Assembly (NCBI RefSeq): GCF_018622995.1
Contig: NZ_CP076022.1
Span: 2,666,001-2,730,000, forward strand
Direction of reading: 5' to 3'
DNA: 64,000 bases
Source of the DNA: Arthrobacter jiangjiafuii
GTDB taxonomy: Bacteria > Actinomycetota > Actinomycetes > Actinomycetales > Micrococcaceae
Below, in pieces: positions 21,096-29,531 of this stretch (position 1 is its first letter; every line of letters starts with the position of its first letter). The notes below the pieces were generated by a model that saw only the letters and a program-made list of their open reading frames with translations, ran no database searches and was not told where the DNA came from. A program made the position numbers and the translations under genes.

Positions 21096-22061
21096 GTGAG
21101 TACGTCGCCCAAAACGCTGTATGAGGTTTTGGGTATCACCCCCGCGGCCACGGCGGACCAGATCAAGGCGGCCTACCGTAAAGCGGCCCGGGCCACCCAT
21201 CCCGACGCCGGCGGAAGCAGTGAGACCTTCCACATCGTTGCCCAGGCCTACGAGGTGCTGTCCGACCCCGCGCACAAGGCTGCCTATGACCTGCGGCTGG
21301 GCCGCGGCACAAGGCCGGGGGCAGGATCGGCAGCCGGGACCGCGGGGCCTTCGCAGGCCCGCACCGCCTACCCGCAGTCCGCTGGACCGGCCCGGGATGC
21401 GCTCGCTGATGCGCCGCGTTTTGTTCCCGATTTTTCCCCGGGCTCGCCTCCGGTGCTGCCGCTGGCCCTGGCCGGGCAGCAGGTGCACGGCTCTCCGCGC
21501 CGCCCCGGCTTTTTCTCGCGGCTGGGGTCGGGCGCCGCGGCCCGGTACGACGGCGAGGTCCTCACCATCGGTCTGCTGCAACGAACGCTGCTGGCCGATT
21601 ATCCAGCCGGGCGCCTGGTCAACGGGCTCCACATGCCGGACCGCTCACCGCGCGGCGGGAACCTGGACGTCGGCCATGTGCTGCTCGGCGGGTACCGGAT
21701 GGCGGTGCTGGAATCGCAGCTGGCCGCACCGGGCAACTACAACTGGGACGGCCGCCACCTGCGCAACCGCGGCCGGGAAGTAAACACTGGACGGCTGGCC
21801 GATTCCGTCCGCACGCTGCAGGACCGCTTCCCGGAGTGCAACGTCACCGGGTGGGTCCTGCTGCACAGCCCCAACGGCAACCCTTTCGAGCCCGTGGTGG
21901 ACTATCCGCCCTCGCTGAGCCGGCGTTCCCCGGCCATGGTCCATGTGGGCAACGCCGGAACCCTGCAGCGCGAGCTCCGGCGTTTCTTCAACGACGGACC
22001 CCAGCCCAATGTGGTGCAGCTACCGGTTCTCGGCGGGCTGATTGATGCGTCTACCCGCTAG
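21096..22061 (+). CDS. J-domain protein with a C-terminal NERD-like domain
   Basis: The first ~70 residues are a clear J-domain with the HPD tripeptide (ATHPDAGG), which stimulates Hsp70 ATPase activity. A linker of ~70 residues leads to a C-terminal region (about 145-250) with the layout of nuclease-related (NERD) domains: LDVGHVLLGG, then VLESQ, then WDGRHLRN. The usual Glu-x-Lys pair of NERD reads ESQ, and the usual Asp-His reads V-G-H, so nuclease activity is doubtful. No zinc centre or G/F region of DnaJ is present. The GTG at 21096 has GAGAGGAA upstream. The J-domain is firm; the second domain is inference. Confidence 0.75.
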   Translation: MSTSPKTLYEVLGITPAATADQIKAAYRKAARATHPDAGGSSETFHIVAQAYEVLSDPAHKAAYDLRLGRGTRPGAGSAAGTAGPSQARTAYPQSAGPARDALADAPRFVPDFSPGSPPVLPLALAGQQVHGSPRRPGFFSRLGSGAAARYDGEVLTIGLLQRTLLADYPAGRLVNGLHMPDRSPRGGNLDVGHVLLGGYRMAVLESQLAAPGNYNWDGRHLRNRGREVNTGRLADSVRTLQDRFPECNVTGWVLLHSPNGNPFEPVVDYPPSLSRRSPAMVHVGNAGTLQRELRRFFNDGPQPNVVQLPVLGGLIDASTR

Positions 22062-22085
22062 CGGGCGCGGGCATAGGATGGGGGT

Positions 22086-22553
22086 GTGTTCCGCATTCTT
22101 TTCCACAGCCCTGAAATTCCCGGCAATACCGGCAACGCCATCCGCCTTGCCGCCATCACCGGAGCCGAACTCCATCTCGTTGAGCCGCTGGGCTTCGAGC
22201 TGGAGGACTCCAAGCTGCGCCGTGCCGGCCTGGACTACCATGACCTCGCCGTCCTGCACGTCCATCCGAACCTCGAGGCGGCATGGAAGGCGCTGGCCCC
22301 GGAACGGGTTTATGCCTTCACCTCGGCCGGTGAAACCTCCTACACCGACATTGCCTACCAGCCGGGCGACGTGCTGATGTTCGGCCGGGAATCGGTGGGC
22401 CTGCCCGAGGACGTGCTGCAGGATCCGCACGTCACCGCCCGTGTCCGCCTGCCGATGCTGCCGTCACTGCGGTCCCTGAACCTTGCCAATTCCGCATCCA
22501 TCGCCGTTTACGAAGCCTGGCGCCAGCAAGGCTTCGAAGGCGCACAGCTCTAA
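22086..22553 (+). CDS. trmL: tRNA (cytidine/uridine-2'-O-)-methyltransferase TrmL
   Basis: A SPOUT-class enzyme that methylates the ribose of position 34 in leucine tRNAs. The 155-residue protein has N-terminal PEIPGNTGNAIRLAAITG, the middle VLMFGRESVGLPEDVL and the knot-forming C-terminus RVRLPMLPSLRSLNLANSAS. All are standard for TrmL, and the length is exact. The GTG at 22086 gives the conserved N-terminus. It is 24 nt from the J-domain gene and 10 nt from the next gene, so the three may be co-transcribed. Confidence 0.94.
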   Translation: MFRILFHSPEIPGNTGNAIRLAAITGAELHLVEPLGFELEDSKLRRAGLDYHDLAVLHVHPNLEAAWKALAPERVYAFTSAGETSYTDIAYQPGDVLMFGRESVGLPEDVLQDPHVTARVRLPMLPSLRSLNLANSASIAVYEAWRQQGFEGAQL

Positions 22554-22563
22554 GGACCGCCTC

Positions 22564-23364
22564 ATGCCTGAGACCACTATTGGAACAGCGTTCGACGACG
22601 GCGCCGCCGACTTTGAGCGGCTGGCCCCCTCGCTGTGGAACCCGATGGGCAACGCCCTGGTGGCTGCGGCTGAAATCGGCCTGGGCGAGAGCATCCTCGA
22701 CGCTGGCTGCGGTACCGGGGCGACCACTATTCCGGCCGCACAGTATGCCGGACCGGGTGCACGGGTCCACGGAGTGGATCTTTCCGCCGCGATGCTCACC
22801 CTGGCGCAGGCAAAGGCAACCACCCTGTCCCTGGAGAACGTCTCGCTGTTTCAGGGCGATGTCACCGCCTGGACCAGCGATGAACCCTATGACGTTGTCC
22901 TCGCCGCCTATTCGATCTTCTTCCTGCCGGACATGGACGCAGGGGCCGCCCATTTGGTCTCCATGCTGCGGCCCGGCGGACGCCTGGCCGTGAGCACCTG
23001 GGCGGAAGGCTCGCTGTCGCCGTTCACCGACCTGCTGGTCCAGGAGTGCACCCGGGAAGAGCCCGACCGGGAAAGGAACCTCGCCGCGGCGCGAGCCAGC
23101 GTCCGGCGCCTGGAGACCCCCGAGAAGCTCACGGCCTGGCTCGAAGGCCTGGGGCTGGAGGAGGCCAAGGTCCTGTCCACTCCGGCGCAGGTCCAGCTCA
23201 GCCCGTCGCTGGCCTGGTCCCTGGTGCTCGGCAGCGGGCTGCGCCACCTTCTTCCGGCCGACCCCGAAGCTGCCGGGAGGGTCAAGGAGCGTTTCCTGGC
23301 CCTGCTCGGCGAAGAACACAATTTGAACGCCGATACCCTGATCGCGTCTGCCGTCCGGCCTTAA
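22564..23364 (+). CDS. SAM-dependent class I methyltransferase
   Basis: A 266-residue protein with the Methyltransf_11/25-type Rossmann core: motif I LDAGCGTGATT, the acidic residue in VHGVDLSAAML, and post-motifs VVLAAYSIFFLP and LRPGGRLAVSTWAE. The C-terminal half resembles small-molecule methyltransferases of the UbiE-like group, but no substrate can be read from it. The ATG at 22564 lies 10 nt after trmL. A downstream gap holds a tandem repeat and the sigK start region. Confidence 0.8.
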   Translation: MPETTIGTAFDDGAADFERLAPSLWNPMGNALVAAAEIGLGESILDAGCGTGATTIPAAQYAGPGARVHGVDLSAAMLTLAQAKATTLSLENVSLFQGDVTAWTSDEPYDVVLAAYSIFFLPDMDAGAAHLVSMLRPGGRLAVSTWAEGSLSPFTDLLVQECTREEPDRERNLAAARASVRRLETPEKLTAWLEGLGLEEAKVLSTPAQVQLSPSLAWSLVLGSGLRHLLPADPEAAGRVKERFLALLGEEHNLNADTLIASAVRP

Positions 23365-23379
23365 GGGCAGCGCCGGGCG

Positions 23380-23426
23380 TCGGACGCATCCGGTCCGGCC
23401 CAGTCGGACGCATCCGGTCCGGCCCA
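23380..23426 (+). repeat. Two tandem 23-bp copies upstream of sigK
   Basis: Identical 23-base units occupy 23380-23402 and 23404-23426, separated by one G (period 24). Each contains GCATCCGGTCC. They lie between the methyltransferase stop and the sigma-factor gene, outside any likely coding region. The second copy ends in CCCA and is followed by TCC, creating CCATCC at 23424-23429, reminiscent of the -35 element described for mycobacterial SigK promoters. Confidence 0.85.
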
Positions 23427-23553
23427 TCCGCGCAGCCCGTGGCTGCGAAGACCCTGCATGCGAGTACAGGGACAGACCGAGGACACGGCTGCTGCGGCAC
23501 GCCTGGAAACCCTGATTCCGGTGACGGCATCCGGGCCTCTATGCTGGAGCCCT

Positions 23554-24216
23554 ATGGACACGTCCAATCAGGGCAGGCATTCCCCCTCGCAGGCCTCCGC
23601 GGCGCCATCGGCAGGCAAAGCCGCGGGGAACGCCGCCGCGCAGACCGGCCCGCACACTCCGCTCGAGGACCTGCTGGCAGGCATTGCCCGGGGCAGCCAG
23701 GACGATTTTGCCGCCTTTTATGCCCAGACCTCCCGGCGGGTGTACGGGCTGGCCCGGCGGGTGCTGATTGACGCCGAACTCAGCGAAGACACCACCCAGG
23801 AGGTCTACCTGCAGGTCTGGACCAACGCCGCCCGCTTTGATCCGGCGCTGGGCTCACCGCTGGCCTGGCTCCTGACCCTGGCCCACCGCCGGGCCGTGGA
23901 CCGGGTCCGGTCCGAACAGAGCTCGGCTAACCGCGAGGCACGCTACGGCGCAGCCATGCAGGAGCCTGACTATGACAATGTGGTGGACACCGTCACCCAG
24001 CGGCTGGACGCCGAGGCCGTGACGGCCTGCCTTCAGTCACTGACTGACACCCAGCGTGAATCGGTCCGGCTGGCCTACTACGGCGGGCTGACCTATCGTG
24101 AAGTCGCGGAAAAGCTCAACGCCGCAGTGCCAACCATCAAGTCGAGGATCCGCGACGGCCTGATCCGATTGAAGAATTGCCTGGGGGTGAACGCAGATGC
24201 CGGAGAACAGCGCTGA
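23554..24216 (+). CDS. sigK: ECF sigma factor, SigK-like
   Basis: A 220-residue extracytoplasmic-function sigma factor. The sigma-2 region runs through QDDFAAFYAQTSRRVYGLARRV and TTQEVYLQVW, with the -10-contact LAWLLTLAHRRAVDRVR; sigma-4 includes GGLTYREVAEKLN and VPTIKSRIRDGLIRLK. The order and the RskA-type partner match the SigK group. The ATG at 23554 is preceded by GGAG; an upstream in-frame ATG at 23458 lacks a ribosome site and would add 32 unconserved residues. The 3' end overlaps the anti-sigma gene by 20 nt. Confidence 0.9.
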   Translation: MDTSNQGRHSPSQASAAPSAGKAAGNAAAQTGPHTPLEDLLAGIARGSQDDFAAFYAQTSRRVYGLARRVLIDAELSEDTTQEVYLQVWTNAARFDPALGSPLAWLLTLAHRRAVDRVRSEQSSANREARYGAAMQEPDYDNVVDTVTQRLDAEAVTACLQSLTDTQRESVRLAYYGGLTYREVAEKLNAAVPTIKSRIRDGLIRLKNCLGVNADAGEQR

Positions 24217-25009
24217 GGACACGCTCAACCAGGATCTGGCAAACGGCCGGCTGCTGGAATGGGCCGAAGTCTACGCCTTGGACGCACTCCCCCGCGAAGA
24301 GCAGCAGGCAGTGGACAACGCCCTGGAACAGGCGGATCCTGCCCTGCGGCAGGCCTTCCTGCAACGGGTCTGGCGAACGAGGGAAGCCCTCGCCGGGGGC
24401 TACCGGGCCGAAGCTGCTCCACCGGCTGACCTGTTCGAGCGGATCGTCGCCCGGCTGCCCGGGCGTGAAGCCGGGACCGGCGGCACCCCGCAGCCGACAA
24501 CTGCTGCTCCGTCCGCACAGCCCGGGGACGAACTGGCTGCCCGCCGCAGCCGGCGCAGCCCGCTGGGGGCTGCGGGACGCTGGATCCTGGCCGGAGCCGC
24601 CGCGGCCGCCATAGTGGTGGGCGGGGTCAGTATTGCCTCCAACCTCGACCCGGATTCCGTGAGCGAGGAAGTGCTGCAGGCCTCGGACCTGCAGCAGCGC
24701 GTGATCGAGCTGCCCACCGGCGGAACAGCCGAGGTGGCCCTGTCCAAGGGCGAGGACGCCGCCGTCGTGACCCTCAGCGGGGTTCCCGCCCCGCCCGAAG
24801 GCTCCGTCTACCAAATGTGGCGCGTTCCCGCGGACGGCTCGGCGCCGGTTTCGGTGGGCACCATGACCGGCGAGGACGTGTCCGGGTCCAAGGCCACGGA
24901 GCTGACCGGTATCGATCCCTACAGCGCGGTGGCAGTCACTGTGGAGCCCGACGGCGGCTCGGTTACTCCAACCCTGCCCGTGGTCCTGGAGATCCCCTTC
25001 TCCGCCTAG
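24197..25009 (+). CDS. rskA: RskA-like membrane anti-sigma factor
   Basis: The 270-residue protein has an N-terminal cytoplasmic sigma-binding region (EWAEVYALDALPREEQQAVD), a long linker, one membrane helix at about 128-147 and an extracytoplasmic RskA domain (VYQMWRVPADG and a C-terminal beta-rich part). It should sequester the sigma factor encoded just before it and release it on regulated proteolysis, as for M. tuberculosis RskA. It has no zinc HxxxCxxC motif. Its stop overlaps the stop of the convergent PIG-L gene by 4 nt. Confidence 0.9.
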   Translation: MPENSAEDTLNQDLANGRLLEWAEVYALDALPREEQQAVDNALEQADPALRQAFLQRVWRTREALAGGYRAEAAPPADLFERIVARLPGREAGTGGTPQPTTAAPSAQPGDELAARRSRRSPLGAAGRWILAGAAAAAIVVGGVSIASNLDPDSVSEEVLQASDLQQRVIELPTGGTAEVALSKGEDAAVVTLSGVPAPPEGSVYQMWRVPADGSAPVSVGTMTGEDVSGSKATELTGIDPYSAVAVTVEPDGGSVTPTLPVVLEIPFSA

Positions 25010-25761
25010 AAACCTGCGATCGTCTGGTCGGTGTTGACGCCCACCACGTGGAACGCCTCGGCGGGGGCGCCGTCGGGCAGAGAGAACCGGCGCCCGTTCT
25101 CCGCGAGCATGCCGCGCACCGCGGTTTCCATTCGGTCGATGTCCGGATGCTGGCTGGCGTGGACGCGGATGGCAGCGAGCTTGGCATCCACCGTGGAACT
25201 GATGTCCACCGCGTGGTTTTCGCGTTCCCGCGGGGCGCCATAGAACCACAGCCACGGAACCTTGTAGGCCTCCAGGCCCTGCCCGGCCAGCTCCGGGTAG
25301 GCAAAGGGATTCTCCGCCGCCGGGTACACCGCCCGCGTGACGATCTCTCCGCAGGCCAGGTGGTCCGGATGACTGGCCTGGATCCGGTCCCAGTTCCGTT
25401 CCGGATGCATCGACAGGACGACGTCGGGACGTACCGTGCGGATGAGGGCCACGGCCTTACCCACCACCTCGTCGGTGACGGCCAGGAAGCCGTCCCGCTC
25501 GCCCAGGAAGTGAAGGTCCCGGACCCCCACCAGCGCCGCGGCCGCGGCCTGTTCGCTGCTGCGCAGCTCGGTAATACCCTCCCGGTTCCCCGGTTCAAAG
25601 CCCCCGGCGTCCCCGGCGGTCATGATGCAGTAGGACACCTCGGCGCCGGCTGCGGTCCAGGCCGCGATGGTTCCAGCCGCACCGAAGTCGATGTCGTCCG
25701 GGTGGGCAGCGAAGGCCAGTACCCTTTTGACGGTCTGCGGGACTTGGGCAGAGATGTGCAT
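25006..25761 (-). CDS. PIG-L family zinc deacetylase
   Basis: PIG-L/LmbE enzymes deacetylate N-acetylglucosaminyl substrates, including mycothiol intermediates (MshB, Mca). The 251-residue protein has the zinc motif AHPDD at residues 19-23 and the matching HPDH at residues 131-134, so the metal site is complete. It is shorter than typical MshB and Mca, so it may act on another substrate. Its ATG overlaps the etfA stop by 1 nt (TAATG), placing it third in the etfB-etfA transcript. The substrate is not assignable. Confidence 0.83.
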   Translation of the reverse strand: MHISAQVPQTVKRVLAFAAHPDDIDFGAAGTIAAWTAAGAEVSYCIMTAGDAGGFEPGNREGITELRSSEQAAAAALVGVRDLHFLGERDGFLAVTDEVVGKAVALIRTVRPDVVLSMHPERNWDRIQASHPDHLACGEIVTRAVYPAAENPFAYPELAGQGLEAYKVPWLWFYGAPRERENHAVDISSTVDAKLAAIRVHASQHPDIDRMETAVRGMLAENGRRFSLPDGAPAEAFHVVGVNTDQTIAGF

Positions 25762-26705
25762 TAGGACCTGCGCTTCTTGATTTCCTCGGTGGCCTGCGGA
25801 AGTACCGAGAACACGTCGCCAACGATGCCGAAATCGGCGATCTCGAAGACCGGTGCGTCCGGATCCTTGTTCACGGCCACGATCACCTTGGCCGTCTGCA
25901 TGCCGGCTTTCTGCTGGATCGCTCCGGAGATGCCGGCCGAAATGTAGAGCTGCGGCGACACCGTCTTGCCGGTCTGGCCCACCTGCGCGGAGTGCTCGAT
26001 CCAGCCGGCGTCGGTGGCTGCACGGGAGGCGCCCACCGCTCCGCCGAGCGCATCGGCGAGGTCCTCCACAGGGCCGAAGTTGCCATCCATGCCGCGGCCG
26101 CCGGCCACGATCACGCGGGCCTCGGACAGCTCGGGACGTCCGCTGACGCGCTTTTCCGTGCGGCCGGTGATCCGCGCTGCCGGCCCGGCGTCGACGGCGT
26201 CGACCAGCCGGCGCTCGGGCACGGCCGCCGCCTGCGGTTCTGCGGGCTCAACACTGTTGGCCTTGACCGTAATAACCGGAACACCGGTCTGCACCCGGCA
26301 GGTGGAGGTGTAGGAGCCGGCCAGGACGGACTTGGTCACGGACAGGTCCGGCGCCACGGCCACGGCGTCGGTAATGACCCCGGAATTCAGTTTCACGCCG
26401 ATGCGGGCTGCCACTTCGCGGTCCTCGAAGGAATTGCCGAGCAGGACCGCGGCAGGATCCGCGGCGCGGACCGCAGCGGCGAGGAAGGCAGCCTTGGCTG
26501 CGATCAGGACATCGTCCAGCGGCTGCGCGGGTTCGTAGACGGCGCGTGCGCCGTACTCCCCCAGGGCTGCCAGGACGTCCGGGTCCAGGGCGCGGGGGCT
26601 GGCCACGAGAGGTTCGCCCACCGTGCCGGCGATGGTCAGCAGTTCTCGGCTTGCGCGCGGCAGCGGCAGCCCCGGGACGTCGATAAAGACCAGGACAGAG
26701 GCCAT
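25761..26705 (-). CDS. etfA: Electron transfer flavoprotein alpha subunit
   Basis: EtfA binds FAD and, with EtfB, carries electrons from acyl-CoA and other dehydrogenases to the respiratory chain. The 314-residue protein shows the C-terminal FAD domain motifs GGRGMD, SGISGAIQQKAGMQ and VNKDPDAPVFEIADFGIVGD. The ATG at 26705 has AAGGAG upstream. It follows etfB by 56 nt and is coupled to the deacetylase gene. The order fixA-fixB next to iscS-mnmA is also found in M. tuberculosis as I recall it. Confidence 0.95.
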   Translation of the reverse strand: MASVLVFIDVPGLPLPRASRELLTIAGTVGEPLVASPRALDPDVLAALGEYGARAVYEPAQPLDDVLIAAKAAFLAAAVRAADPAAVLLGNSFEDREVAARIGVKLNSGVITDAVAVAPDLSVTKSVLAGSYTSTCRVQTGVPVITVKANSVEPAEPQAAAVPERRLVDAVDAGPAARITGRTEKRVSGRPELSEARVIVAGGRGMDGNFGPVEDLADALGGAVGASRAATDAGWIEHSAQVGQTGKTVSPQLYISAGISGAIQQKAGMQTAKVIVAVNKDPDAPVFEIADFGIVGDVFSVLPQATEEIKKRRS

Positions 26706-26761
26706 GGTGGACTCTCCTTAAAGGCATCGGGCGCAGCCGGAGCGGCGCCGGTTGGAAGGAT

Positions 26762-27610
26762 TCAGATCAGTTTCTGTGCGGCGAGGAAGTCCACCAGGCG
26801 GACACCGGCGTCGCCGTCGTCCGTAATAACGGTTCCGGCGGAGCGGGCCGGCCGGGGAGCGGATGCCGCAACCGTGGTCCAGGCACCGTCCAGTCCCACC
26901 TGGGAGGGATCGATCCCCAGATCCTGCAGCGACAGGACCGTGATGGTCTTCTTCTTGGCCGCCATGATGCCCTTGAAGTTGGGATAGCGCGGATCGTTGG
27001 CCTGGTCGGTGACGGAGACCAGCGCCGGCAGGGGCGCTTCCAGCGTCTCGGAGTAGGAATCACCGTTCCGGCGGGCGCGGACGACGGCGGCGCCGTCGTC
27101 GTCTGCCACCTCCAGCTCGGAGGCGAAGGTGACCTGGGCCAGCTGCAGCCGTTCGGCCAGCTGCGCCGGTACCAGTGAGGTCTCGCCGTCGGTGGAGGCC
27201 ATGCCCGTCACCACGAGGTCGGGGATGCCCGGACCGCCCTCGGGGCCGCCCACCTGGGCCAGCGCGGCGGCGAGCACGAGCGAGGTGGCGGCTGCATCGG
27301 ATCCGGCCAGGGCTGGGTCGTTTACGTGCACGCCCCGGTAGGCGCCAATCTGCAGGGCCTTCTTTACGGCATTCACTGCGGCGTCCGGCCCCATGGTCAG
27401 GGCGGTGACACTGTTTCCAGCGGCCTGTCCTCCACGGGCCTCGGCCAGCTGCAGGGCTGCTTCAAGCGCGTATTCGTCCAGCTCGGACAGGATGGACTCG
27501 GAACGGTCCAGGGTGTGGCCCGGCCCGGAGAGGTGCCGGTCAAACTGGGCATCGGGTACGTGCTTCACCAAAACGACAATGTTCAGGGGCCTGCTGGCTG
27601 ATTCCTGCAT
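26762..27610 (-). CDS. etfB: Electron transfer flavoprotein beta subunit
   Basis: Partner of EtfA, holding AMP and contacting dehydrogenases. Motifs include NIVVLVKHVPDAQ, SELDEYALEAALQL, GMASTDGETSLVPAQLAERL and NYP-type DPRYPNFKGIMAAKKK. I chose the ATG at 27610, with AGAAAGG upstream, giving 282 residues; a longer in-frame start at 27700 adds 30 residues with no family match. Slightly long because of a C-terminal extension rich in Ala and Thr. First gene of the etfB-etfA-PIG-L unit. Confidence 0.93.
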   Translation of the reverse strand: MQESASRPLNIVVLVKHVPDAQFDRHLSGPGHTLDRSESILSELDEYALEAALQLAEARGGQAAGNSVTALTMGPDAAVNAVKKALQIGAYRGVHVNDPALAGSDAAATSLVLAAALAQVGGPEGGPGIPDLVVTGMASTDGETSLVPAQLAERLQLAQVTFASELEVADDDGAAVVRARRNGDSYSETLEAPLPALVSVTDQANDPRYPNFKGIMAAKKKTITVLSLQDLGIDPSQVGLDGAWTTVAASAPRPARSAGTVITDDGDAGVRLVDFLAAQKLI

Positions 27611-27758
27611 GCGGGGCCTTTCTGCGTTGGAAACCTTTCCGGGCGCGGCTGTACCGGGCTCCGGAACCACCCGCGCAGGGCGACTGAATAAGCTAATCAC
27701 ACTGTCAGAGGCTCGGGTGCAGGTTTCGTGGTGGAAGAACCGGGCCGGTGAACGGCAA

Positions 27759-27792
27759 AGGGACTGCCCTCCCTGTGAGGAAGGCAGTCCCT
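27759..27792 (-). terminator. Terminator hairpin after the HtrA-type protease gene
   Basis: A perfect 10-base inverted repeat AGGGACTGCC/GGCAGTCCCT with a 14-nt loop lies 22 nt beyond the protease stop codon on the minus strand and is followed by TTTGCCGTT. The short T-run makes it a moderate intrinsic terminator, separating htrA from etfB. Confidence 0.7.
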
Positions 27793-27814
27793 GTGCCGTC
27801 TTGGATGTGCGCTG

Positions 27815-29275
27815 CTACTGGTCGGCTGAGTTGCCCAGCGTCACATCCGTGCTGTCGGTGCTGGTCCCGCGGGCGTAGTCGATGGTGACTTTGCTGCCCG
27901 CTGCCTGCATCCGGATGGCGGCCGTCAGCGACTGTGCGTCGGTGACGGGGATGCCGTTCACCGCGGTGATGACATCGCCGGTTTTCAGGCCGGCCTGCGC
28001 GGCGGGGGTGCCGGCCGCGGGGTTCTCGGCCACTTCAGCGCCCACCGTGAAGGTGGAGGAATCGGAGGCCGTGGCGGGGGTGACCGAAACACCGAGGAAG
28101 CCGTGCGTGGCCGAACCGTCGCGGATGATCTCCTGCGCCACCCGCTCGGCATAGCTGATCGGCACCGCAAACCCGACGCCGATACTGCCGCTTTCCTCGC
28201 TGGCGGAGGCAATGGCGACGTTGACACCGATGATGTCGCCGCTGGTGTTCACCAGGGCGCCGCCGGAGTTTCCGTGGTTGATGGCTGCATCCGTCTGGAT
28301 GACGTCCAGGTAAATGGAGTTGCTGGCGCTGGTCTGGCTCTGGCTTGAGCCGTCCGGGGGTGCGAAGCGGAAGCCGTTGCCGTCATCCTCGCCGGACCCG
28401 TCCGACTCCGATTCGGGTGCCGCCGAGGATTGCACACTGATGGTGCGGTTAAGGGTGGAGACAATGCCGTCAGTAACGGTCCCGGCAAGACCCAAGGGGG
28501 CTCCGATGGCAATAACGGTATCTCCGACGTTGAGGTCGTCCGAATCCCCCAGGGTTGCGGGGGTGAGGTTGGGGGCGTCGACCTTGATGACGGCCAGGTC
28601 GGACAGTGGGTCGGTGCCCACGATGGTGGCAGCGAACACGCGCCCTTCGTTGTCCTGGACTTCGATGGTCGGAGAAGCCACCGTTCCGCCCAGCGTGACC
28701 ACGTGGGTATTGGTGAGGATATGTCCGTCGTCGTCCAGGATGATCCCGGAGCCGGTGCCGGAGCCGCCGCTGGCCGAGACATCGATCGTGACCACGCTCG
28801 GGGAAGCCTTCACTGCTGCCGCCGTGACGGCGTTGACGCTGTCTTCGTTGTTGACCACCACGGACCGGGGCTGGCCGGAGCTTGAGGCCTGGGAATCGTT
28901 ATCCAGCAGGGCATCGGCACCGACCGCGACACCGCCGCCCAGGAGCCCTGCAAGCAGCATCCCGGCCACCAGGGTCCCGGCGCCGAAGCGGCGGGGAGCC
29001 GATGCCGTGGCAGGGGCGTAGCCGGGGGTTCCGTACTGATGCTGCCCCTGGCCCGAACCGTAGAACGGCTGGTTTTGGGGCTGCGGCTGTGCGCCCGGAT
29101 GGGCGGGCCCTGAGGGCGACGCGGGATCCGGGAACTGCTGCGTCTGGCGATCGTGCGCGCTGTCCCCTGCGGATCCGTCATTGGCTGAGGCAGGGTTGGA
29201 TGAGGCAGGAGGGGCAGGCGGCTGGGGCGGCAGCGGACGCTGCGGGCCGTCGGTGCCCCCGTATTGCTCAGACAT
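27815..29275 (-). CDS. HtrA/DegP-type membrane-anchored serine protease with PDZ domain
   Basis: A cell-envelope quality-control protease. The 486-residue protein has a cytoplasmic Pro/Gln/Ser-rich N-terminus (~95 residues), a membrane helix at about 98-121, a trypsin-like domain with the triad His191 (TNTHVV), Asp227 (PLSDLAVIKV) and Ser337 (GNSGGAL), and a PDZ domain near 390-480. An acidic Gly/Asp/Ser insert at about 285-315 is unusual. I chose the ATG at 29275 (AAAGGA upstream) over an ATG 6 codons earlier. The active site faces outside the membrane. Upstream lies an 11-bp-period direct repeat. Confidence 0.92.
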   Translation of the reverse strand: MSEQYGGTDGPQRPLPPQPPAPPASSNPASANDGSAGDSAHDRQTQQFPDPASPSGPAHPGAQPQPQNQPFYGSGQGQHQYGTPGYAPATASAPRRFGAGTLVAGMLLAGLLGGGVAVGADALLDNDSQASSSGQPRSVVVNNEDSVNAVTAAAVKASPSVVTIDVSASGGSGTGSGIILDDDGHILTNTHVVTLGGTVASPTIEVQDNEGRVFAATIVGTDPLSDLAVIKVDAPNLTPATLGDSDDLNVGDTVIAIGAPLGLAGTVTDGIVSTLNRTISVQSSAAPESESDGSGEDDGNGFRFAPPDGSSQSQTSASNSIYLDVIQTDAAINHGNSGGALVNTSGDIIGVNVAIASASEESGSIGVGFAVPISYAERVAQEIIRDGSATHGFLGVSVTPATASDSSTFTVGAEVAENPAAGTPAAQAGLKTGDVITAVNGIPVTDAQSLTAAIRMQAAGSKVTIDYARGTSTDSTDVTLGNSADQ

Positions 29276-29356
29276 GTGCTGTCCTTTCCACATCGGTATG
29301 CGCGTCGAAGTTGTGCTTTCTCAACTATGACAGCACTTTCTGTGACCTGCGCCAGA

Positions 29357-29376
29357 GGTTCCTGAACGGTTCCTGA
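29357..29376. promoter_or_regulatory. Direct repeat GGTTCCTGA x2, period 11 bp, between htrA and the TPM gene
   Basis: GGTTCCTGA occurs at 29357-29365 and again, identical, at 29368-29376. The 11-bp period places both copies on the same face of the helix, the arrangement typical of OmpR-family response-regulator dimers. The site is about 82-101 nt upstream of the htrA start and about 155-175 nt upstream of the TPM gene. No known box is assigned. Confidence 0.5.
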
Positions 29377-29531
29377 GAGTTAGCCGAAAGCGCAGCAGCG
29401 GCGGACGTGGTGGACTGGCTATCAGGCGAACCATAGAATCAAACCACGTGCCGGCCCGCCCGAAAGGGAGCCCCGGGCCCCGGCAGAACGCAGCGGATCG
29501 TCAGACGCCACGAGGAACCTGAGGACAATTT

